This document shows, piece after piece, positions 5,937 through 10,842 of a stretch of DNA of 10,842 nt. The DNA is from Methanomethylovorans sp. PtaU1.Bin073 (lineage in GTDB: Archaea; Halobacteriota; Methanosarcinia; Methanosarcinales; Methanosarcinaceae): contig MVQW01000315.1 of assembly GCA_002067265.1 (NCBI GenBank), positions 1 to 10,842 of the forward strand, given 5' to 3'. The notes under the pieces are model-generated. The model did no database searches. It saw only the letters and a program-made list of their open reading frames with translations, and had not been told where the DNA came from. The position numbers and the translations under genes were made by a program. Each line of letters opens with the position of its first letter. Position 1 is the stretch's first letter.

Positions 5937-6887
5937 ATGCTGGAAAAAATTATAAAGCGAACAGTAATGTTCTTTCTTGTTGTTATTGCCTCTACTGCAC
6001 TCGTGTTCTTTATGCTTCACAGCTTACCTGGTGAGAGCGCGGAGGTCATGGCCAAGTACATATTTCTGGGAAATGTTGAACTTACACCTTCCAATGAAGC
6101 AATAGACATTATCAAGGAGAAGTATGATCTACAAAAACCCTTGCTCTCCCAATATATTACATGGATGGGAAATGCAATACAAGGAGACCTGGGGAAATCT
6201 TTTCAGACCAATGACCCTGTAACAGAAGAAATCCTCATCAGATTACCTGCGACCTTGCTACTTGCTTTTTCAAGCATTGCCTTGTCCCTAGTAATCGGAA
6301 TACCCGCTGGAATACTTGCTGCCATAAAACAGAACTCATTTACAGATTATTTCTGTAGTACCATATCGGTACTAGGCATATCTATACCAAGTTTCTGGCT
6401 TGCAATTCTTTTGATATTTGTATTTTCATATACACTTGGACTGACACCCACAATGGGTTATGGGGAGATTAAAAATCTAATACTGCCTGCAATTGCATTG
6501 GGTACTCCTGCTTCCGCAGTAATTACAAGACTTATGCGCTCAAGTATGCTGGAAGTCATGCGACAGGACTACATAAGGACTGCAATAGGAAAAGGCCTAG
6601 GCTACCGAATGATAATCCTAAGGCATGCTCTAAAGAATACATTCATTCCGGTCATTACGATAATTGGTCTTGAGTTCGGACATTTACTAGGTGGCACTGT
6701 CATTATTGAAACCATCTTTGCATGGCCAGGTATTGGCAGACTCTTAGTAACATCAATATCTGCCAGAGACGTGCCAGTGATACAAGGATGCATTGTTTTT
6801 ATCACTATTACATACCTTGTGATCAATTTTGTGACAGATATATCCTACTCATATTTAGATCCCCGAATAGGGAGGAGTAAGAATTGA
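5937..6887 (+). CDS. nikB: Nickel/dipeptide-class ABC transporter, first permease subunit
   Basis: The 316-residue integral membrane protein is the length of NikB/DppB. A first membrane helix (residues about 9-28) is followed by a long external loop containing KYDLQKPLLSQYITWM and GDLGKSF, both typical of the family, then five more helices from about residue 100. The cytoplasmic EAA loop that docks on the ATPase is DYIRTAIGKGLGYRMIILRH at 211-230. IIETIFAWPGIGRL (257-270) is another family signature. ATG at 5937 is preferred because AGAGGAG lies at 5919-5925 and a GTGAT at 5929-5933; the same frame is open back into nikA, but those earlier starts would include the hairpin. The end overlaps nikC by four bases, so translation is probably coupled. 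Confidence 0.9.
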   Translation: MLEKIIKRTVMFFLVVIASTALVFFMLHSLPGESAEVMAKYIFLGNVELTPSNEAIDIIKEKYDLQKPLLSQYITWMGNAIQGDLGKSFQTNDPVTEEILIRLPATLLLAFSSIALSLVIGIPAGILAAIKQNSFTDYFCSTISVLGISIPSFWLAILLIFVFSYTLGLTPTMGYGEIKNLILPAIALGTPASAVITRLMRSSMLEVMRQDYIRTAIGKGLGYRMIILRHALKNTFIPVITIIGLEFGHLLGGTVIIETIFAWPGIGRLLVTSISARDVPVIQGCIVFITITYLVINFVTDISYSYLDPRIGRSKN

Positions 6888-7729
6888 GACTCAAAGACAT
6901 TAAGCTTAATGATCTATTAAGAAATAAAGCAGCCTTTCTCGGGTTTATTATAATAGGCATTTTTATTTTCACTGCAATTGCAGCAGATTTTATATCCCCC
7001 TACGATCCAAACAAGATAACGCTTGATGATAAACTTCAACCGCCTTCCTCAAAACATGTGCTCGGTACAGATCAGCTAGGAAGGGATCAACTCAGCAGAA
7101 TGATATACGGAACACGGACAACTTTTGAATTGAGCCTCATTATAGTCGCTATTACTGCTTCATTTGGAGTACTTGTTGGAATCGTAGCCGGTTACTACGG
7201 AGGCATGATTGATGAGATAATGATGCGAATTATCGATATACTGCTTGCTTTTCCAAGCATAATCCTTGCTCTTGTCATAATCGGTGCACTGGGACCAGGA
7301 ATTTTAAACACAGTCATCGCCATTTCGCTTGTAGGATGGTTGTATTATGCCAGGGTTGCCAGAGCATCTACATTATCGATCAAAGAAAAGGAATATATCG
7401 AGGGAGCTCGGGCAATGGGATGCAGTGAATTCTATATCTGTACAAAATACATTTTACCGAATTGCCTGCCACCCATTATAGTTCTTGTTACTCTTAATAT
7501 GGGTGGTGTTATACTGACAATCGCATCCCTGGGTTTCCTTGGTCTTGGGGCTCAGCCACCAACTCCGGAATGGGGAACCATGCTTAATGAAGGACGTGAG
7601 TTCCTAAGAGATTGTCCCTGGCTATCATTAGTTCCAGGATTTTTGATAATGAGTTCTGTGCTTGCTTTCAATTTCATAGGAGATGGACTAAGGGATCTTC
7701 TGGACCCAAGACAACAGGTGATCAAATGA
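6884..7729 (+). CDS. nikC: Nickel/dipeptide-class ABC transporter, second permease subunit (TTG start)
   Basis: The 281-residue protein matches NikC/DppC. It has a first membrane helix at about 15-35, then HVLGTDQLGRDQLSRMIYG (58-76), the hallmark of this subunit, and five further helices. The EAA loop is EYIEGARAMGCSEFYICTKY at 170-189. SLGFLGLGAQPPTPEWG (215-231) and the C-terminal NFIGDGLRDLLDPR (263-276) are also family signatures. The start is TTG at 6884, inside the nikB stop (TTGA), with a very strong RBS GGAGGAG at 6871-6877 six bases upstream; no nearby ATG fits. It overlaps nikD by ATGA. It forms the translocation channel with NikB. Confidence 0.9.
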   Translation: MRLKDIKLNDLLRNKAAFLGFIIIGIFIFTAIAADFISPYDPNKITLDDKLQPPSSKHVLGTDQLGRDQLSRMIYGTRTTFELSLIIVAITASFGVLVGIVAGYYGGMIDEIMMRIIDILLAFPSIILALVIIGALGPGILNTVIAISLVGWLYYARVARASTLSIKEKEYIEGARAMGCSEFYICTKYILPNCLPPIIVLVTLNMGGVILTIASLGFLGLGAQPPTPEWGTMLNEGREFLRDCPWLSLVPGFLIMSSVLAFNFIGDGLRDLLDPRQQVIK

Positions 7730-8667
7730 CGCTACTGTCTATCAAGAACCTTAAAAGCCATTTCGTTACCCCCGACGGAATGGTTAAAGCAGTTAACCAA
7801 GTGAGTCTGGATATATTAGAGAACGAGACAATTGGCCTTGTGGGTGAAAGCGGCTGTGGAAAAACTGTGCTGGCTTTATCCATACTGCGCCTTCTCTCGG
7901 AAAATACGATAGTAGAAGGGGACATATCGTATAAGGGACAAAATCTCTTGTATCTCAATGAAGAGGAGATGCAAAACATACGTGGAAAGGAAATAGCACA
8001 GATATTCCAGAATCCACTGAGTTCTCTAAATCCAGTGTTAACAGTTGGACTGCAAGTATCAGAACCTTTCATGCTCCACAGAGATATGAAACTCAAACAA
8101 GCATGGGATAATGCAATATCTATGCTTCGCTCTGCAAAAATACCTTCTCCCATTGAAAGAGGAAAAGAATATCCACACCAGTTCAGCGGAGGAATGCGAC
8201 AGAGAGCCATGATAGCGATGGGCCTTGCTTGTAATCCGACATTAATAATTGCCGATGAGCCTACAAAAGGCCTCGATGTAACTATACAGGCCCAGATAAT
8301 CGAGTTAATGAGAGAACTTGTAAAAGACCGTGGTGCTTCTATGCTAATAATAACCCATGATCTTGCTGTAGCTGCCGAATTATGTGACAGGATAGCAGTC
8401 ATGTATTCCGGTGAGATAGTTGAGATATCAGAAATTAAAGACTTTTTCAGAAAGCCTTCACACCCTTATTGCAAAGGTTTCTTACTCTCTTTGCCATCAA
8501 ATGGCATGAAACCTATACCGGGTACCAGTCCTTCTTTGATCAATGTGCCACAAGGATGCCGTTTCCACCCCAGATGCGAACATGCTATGGAAAAGTGCAA
8601 ACTGGAGCATCCTAAAATGTATGAACTAGACAACGGATTAAAAGTGAGGTGTTTCCTTTATGCTTGA
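7726..8667 (+). CDS. nikD: Nickel/dipeptide-class ABC transporter, first ATPase subunit
   Basis: The 313-residue ATPase carries all ABC motifs: Walker A GESGCGKT (40-47), Q-loop Gln95 in [11 protein letters not shown], signature FSGGMRQR (153-160), Walker B LIIADEPT (173-180), D-loop GLD (182-184) and switch His211. The usual TTALD/TSALD after Walker B reads TKGLD here. The C-terminal extension is the oligopeptide/nickel type, with Cys278, Cys284, Cys291 and Cys309 around GCRFHPRC; similar cysteines hold an iron-sulfur cluster in a characterised DppD. ATG at 7726 overlaps the nikC stop, and AGGTGAT (7716-7722) is an excellent RBS three bases upstream; the frame is open further back but inside nikC. 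It should form a heterodimer with NikE under NikB-NikC. Confidence 0.92.
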   Translation: MTLLSIKNLKSHFVTPDGMVKAVNQVSLDILENETIGLVGESGCGKTVLALSILRLLSENTIVEGDISYKGQNLLYLNEEEMQNIRGKEIAQIFQNPLSSLNPVLTVGLQVSEPFMLHRDMKLKQAWDNAISMLRSAKIPSPIERGKEYPHQFSGGMRQRAMIAMGLACNPTLIIADEPTKGLDVTIQAQIIELMRELVKDRGASMLIITHDLAVAAELCDRIAVMYSGEIVEISEIKDFFRKPSHPYCKGFLLSLPSNGMKPIPGTSPSLINVPQGCRFHPRCEHAMEKCKLEHPKMYELDNGLKVRCFLYA

Positions 8668-9613
8668 AGTGCGGGATCTTAAAAAGACTTTTTCAAAAGG
8701 CGTAGTGAATAAAAGGGTCCTCAAAGCTGTAGATGGTATCAGTTTCACCATCAAAGAAAGGGAAACTTTTGGATTAGTAGGCGAAAGCGGTTGTGGGAAA
8801 ACTACGGTAGGCAGACTTGTTCTAAGGTTAATAGAACCTAATTATGGACAGGTCATCTTTAACGGTATTGACCTAACAGATTTGAACAAATCGGATATGA
8901 GAAAGATGCGTCCAAAACTGCAGATCCTTTTTCAGGATGCTGAATCGTCCCTCCATCCGAAAATGAGGATAAAAGAATGTGTTGCCGAACCTTTAAAACT
9001 GTATAACCTTGTGCCCGAACAAGATGTTGAAAAAAAAGTAGAAGAATTATTGGAGATGGTGGGGCTCCACAAAGAACATCTTAACAGATACCCTCATGAA
9101 TTAAGTGGTGGACAAAATCAGAGAGTGGTATTGGCAAGAGTTCTATCTCTTGGGCCTCAGTTCATCGTTGCTGATGAACCTACATCTGCACTAGATGTAA
9201 GTGTTCAGGCTCAAATATTGGCATTGATGAAAGAAATGCAGCGTAAGTTTGGCTTTTGTTGTTTGTTTGTATCCCATGATCTAGGAGTTATAAGAAAAAT
9301 GACAGATAGTATGGGTGTGATGTATCTTGGCAAACTTCTGGAAGCAGGCGGGACGGAAGAGATCTTCAGCAATCCAATGCATCCTTATACAAAAGCATTG
9401 ATGGATGCAGTACCTATAATTGATTTAGACAACACACAAAAAAGAAAAACTCTGGAAGGCGAGATACCTGACCCCATGAATCCCCCGGCAGGATGTAAGT
9501 TTCATACGCGATGTCCAGATAAAATGGACGTGTGTACAAAAAATGAGCCTAAAATGATAGATATAGGAAATGATCACAAAGTAGCATGCCACTTATTCGC
9601 AGCAGCAAATTGA
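8660..9613 (+). CDS. nikE: Nickel/dipeptide-class ABC transporter, second ATPase subunit
   Basis: The 317-residue ATPase has Walker [10 protein letters not shown] (41-49), Q-loop Gln92 in [11 protein letters not shown], signature LSGGQNQR (148-155), Walker [13 protein letters not shown] (168-179) and switch His206. The C-terminal domain again has a cysteine set, Cys279, Cys285, Cys292 and Cys310, around [11 protein letters not shown] at 8660 overlaps the end of nikD by eight bases; GAGGTG at 8646-8651 is the RBS with eight bases of spacing. The Q-loop form and operon position identify it as the NikE/DppF-type partner of NikD. It is the last gene of the operon and converges on the MFS gene with only 29 bases between stops. 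Confidence 0.92.
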   Translation: MLEVRDLKKTFSKGVVNKRVLKAVDGISFTIKERETFGLVGESGCGKTTVGRLVLRLIEPNYGQVIFNGIDLTDLNKSDMRKMRPKLQILFQDAESSLHPKMRIKECVAEPLKLYNLVPEQDVEKKVEELLEMVGLHKEHLNRYPHELSGGQNQRVVLARVLSLGPQFIVADEPTSALDVSVQAQILALMKEMQRKFGFCCLFVSHDLGVIRKMTDSMGVMYLGKLLEAGGTEEIFSNPMHPYTKALMDAVPIIDLDNTQKRKTLEGEIPDPMNPPAGCKFHTRCPDKMDVCTKNEPKMIDIGNDHKVACHLFAAAN

Positions 9614-9618
9614 GTTCA

Positions 9619-9641
9619 TTTCTAAAACCTTTTTTTAGAAA
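9619..9641. terminator. Bidirectional terminator between nikE and the MFS gene
   Basis: TTTCTAAAA (9619-9627) and TTTTAGAAA (9633-9641) are perfect 9-bp inverted arms with a 5-base loop, placed between two convergent stop codons (9611-9613 and 9643-9645). The plus strand carries a T7 run at 9630-9636 within the loop and right arm. The minus strand has an AAAA/TTTT-rich stem of the same kind, so it can serve both genes. Confidence 0.65.
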
Positions 9642-9642
9642 A

Positions 9643-10842
9643 TTATTGCACTTCAACAGCTATTTGCTGTTTTTCTATCTTATCAAAGCGTACATAGTAA
9701 AGTATTGCTGCTGCTGCATACATCCCACATGTTAATATGAATGGTAGTCTGTAATTCCCGCCAGCCAGCATGTGTCCACCGATAAATGTCCCTATGCCAA
9801 CGAAAACGTAGCATGTCATCCATGTAATGCTGTTCATACTGGCTCTCTGTTCCTCTGTGACTATCTCCAGCTTGAAATTGTTCAGGATAGGATTTGCCAG
9901 GTTCATCAGGACTGACCTCATGATGTATGCAAATCCTGCTATCCAGAGCCATGATGTAGATATGAACATCACAAGGAATGGTATAGACAACAACTGGACA
10001 ACGGATGCGATCCTTATCTTACCAAAACGCTCGGTAAGTTGAGGCAGGAACAAAAGAGCAATCATCATGAAAACCTCTCCAAGAGAGAATATAACTCCAA
10101 TCGCATCAGATCCGGCTCCAATTATGACATCAAGATAAACGTTGAAATAAGGAAGCGCAAGCCCCCACCCCATTCCATAAAAACTGTAAACCAGTATCAT
10201 CTTAAGAACCAGTTCCGATTTCAGAAGAGTGCGAAATACGTACGAACTTTTATTTTTAGGAGCAGAAATTGGTCTTTCCTGAATTTTAAGCAATGGCAAA
10301 AATGAAAACATGATTGTCATCAAGGAGAGCAACAGTGTGATCCTGTAAGCAAGAGATCCGCTGGCATCCAGTGAAGTAATTTTTGCCAGTATCGCAGGAA
10401 AAACTCCTCCTAGAAGATTTCCCACCATGGTGGCTGCGGTGTAGAGTACCTGATACATTGAGAATAAGTGCATTCTTTCGAAGGGCTTTGAGTTCTCCAG
10501 CATGAATGTTGAACCAGTAACTATATTCAGTGATGAAGATGCACCGTAAAGAATGCTGAAGAATACAAGTAGCTCCTTTATTGTTGTGTTGTAGAGGAAG
10601 ATTAAGGAAAGCACAAGTAAAAGGCAAGAGAGCAAAAGTGTTCTTTTTCTTCCTATCATATCACATATCATAGCTGCAGGTATTGAAAAAACGCCTGTAG
10701 CTATTGATGTGAGCGAGAGTATAAGGCCAAGGAAATCCTCAGTATACCCAAGCCTTAGTATGTATAGGTTGAAAATAACTTTATAGACCCCAAGGTTAAG
10801 GGATATCAGGAACACATATAGAAGGAACATGCGTGCATTAGG
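9643..10842 (-). CDS. Major facilitator superfamily transporter (partial, N-terminus outside window)
   Basis: The frame is open to the right edge and gives about 399 residues with roughly twelve hydrophobic segments, in the MFS pattern of two six-helix halves joined by a charged loop (KIQERPISAPKNKSS). The loop between helices 2 and 3 contains CDMIGRKRTLL, the MFS motif A (D..GR+), with a weaker copy LTERFGKIR in the second half. An ATG occurs at 10830, but in-frame codons before it read PNAR, and NAR followed by a hydrophobic stretch is a common N-terminal pattern in these proteins, so the true start probably lies outside. The substrate is unknown; it could be a drug, metabolite or metal-chelate exporter. 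The gene converges on nikE and is not part of that operon. Confidence 0.8.
   Translation of the reverse strand, partial: PNARMFLLYVFLISLNLGVYKVIFNLYILRLGYTEDFLGLILSLTSIATGVFSIPAAMICDMIGRKRTLLLSCLLLVLSLIFLYNTTIKELLVFFSILYGASSSLNIVTGSTFMLENSKPFERMHLFSMYQVLYTAATMVGNLLGGVFPAILAKITSLDASGSLAYRITLLLSLMTIMFSFLPLLKIQERPISAPKNKSSYVFRTLLKSELVLKMILVYSFYGMGWGLALPYFNVYLDVIIGAGSDAIGVIFSLGEVFMMIALLFLPQLTERFGKIRIASVVQLLSIPFLVMFISTSWLWIAGFAYIMRSVLMNLANPILNNFKLEIVTEEQRASMNSITWMTCYVFVGIGTFIGGHMLAGGNYRLPFILTCGMYAAAAILYYVRFDKIEKQQIAVEVQ

Noticed and set aside
7612..7725. An upstream start for nikD inside nikC
   Set aside because: The added residues are the nikC sequence in another frame, while ATG 7726 has a perfect AGGTGAT RBS and starts with the normal ABC ATPase N-terminus.
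7722..8402. Long open frame on the minus strand opposite nikD
   Set aside because: It lies wholly over a well-supported ATPase gene, and its translation shows no domain, only the mirror of conserved nikD codons.
1..10842. tRNA, rRNA, CRISPR array, insertion sequence or attachment site
   Set aside because: I found no cloverleaf, no regularly spaced repeats, no transposase-like or integrase-like protein and no target-site duplications.

Overview
The window looks like chromosomal DNA of a methanogenic archaeon, most likely a member of the Methanosarcinaceae (Methanolobus/Methanococcoides/Methanosarcina type). The reasons are archaeal ribosome-binding sites of the GGTGAT / GGAGG type, AT-rich intergenic DNA with TATA-like boxes and T-tract terminators, archaeal-style lipoproteins with Ser/Thr/Asn-rich linkers, and a NikR-type regulator beside a complete nickel-type ABC importer. 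The genus is inferred from style only; no rRNA or other taxonomic marker is present.

Layout. 1-856 (minus): 5' part of a lipoprotein substrate-binding protein of the iron/cobalamin (Peripla_BP_2) class, cut by the window edge. 1133-2173 (minus): a SAM-dependent methyltransferase with the dimerisation/winged-helix plus Rossmann arrangement of the O-methyltransferase family 2. 2174-2727: a 554-base divergent intergenic region with a large stem-loop, possible operators and one doubtful 33-codon ORF. 2728-3198 (plus): NikR. 3375-3929 (plus): an unrecognised Cys/His-rich protein, possibly the remnant of a longer gene. 3930-4269: an AT-rich spacer ending in the promoter and likely operator of the transporter operon. 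4270-9613 (plus): nikA, hairpin, nikB, nikC, nikD, nikE, the last four overlapping by 4, 4 and 8 bases. 9643-10842 (minus): a convergent MFS transporter cut by the right edge.

How it works together. NikA is the lipoprotein receptor, NikB and NikC the membrane channel and NikD and NikE the two ATPases of a nickel/dipeptide-class importer. Methanogens need nickel for F430, hydrogenases and CO dehydrogenase. NikR next door makes nickel (or a nickel chelate) the most likely substrate. A perfect 9-mer, TTAGTATTA (reverse TAATACTAA), occurs upstream of nikA, upstream of nikR and twice in the space between the methyltransferase and the binding-protein gene, so one regulator may cover the whole locus.

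Main points of interest: the NikR has leucine where the family has one of its four nickel ligands (His87 in E. coli numbering); a shared palindromic motif may define a local regulon; a strong hairpin separates nikA from nikBCDE; and the Cys/His-rich gene between nikR and nikA has no recognised family and an in-frame TGA just upstream.
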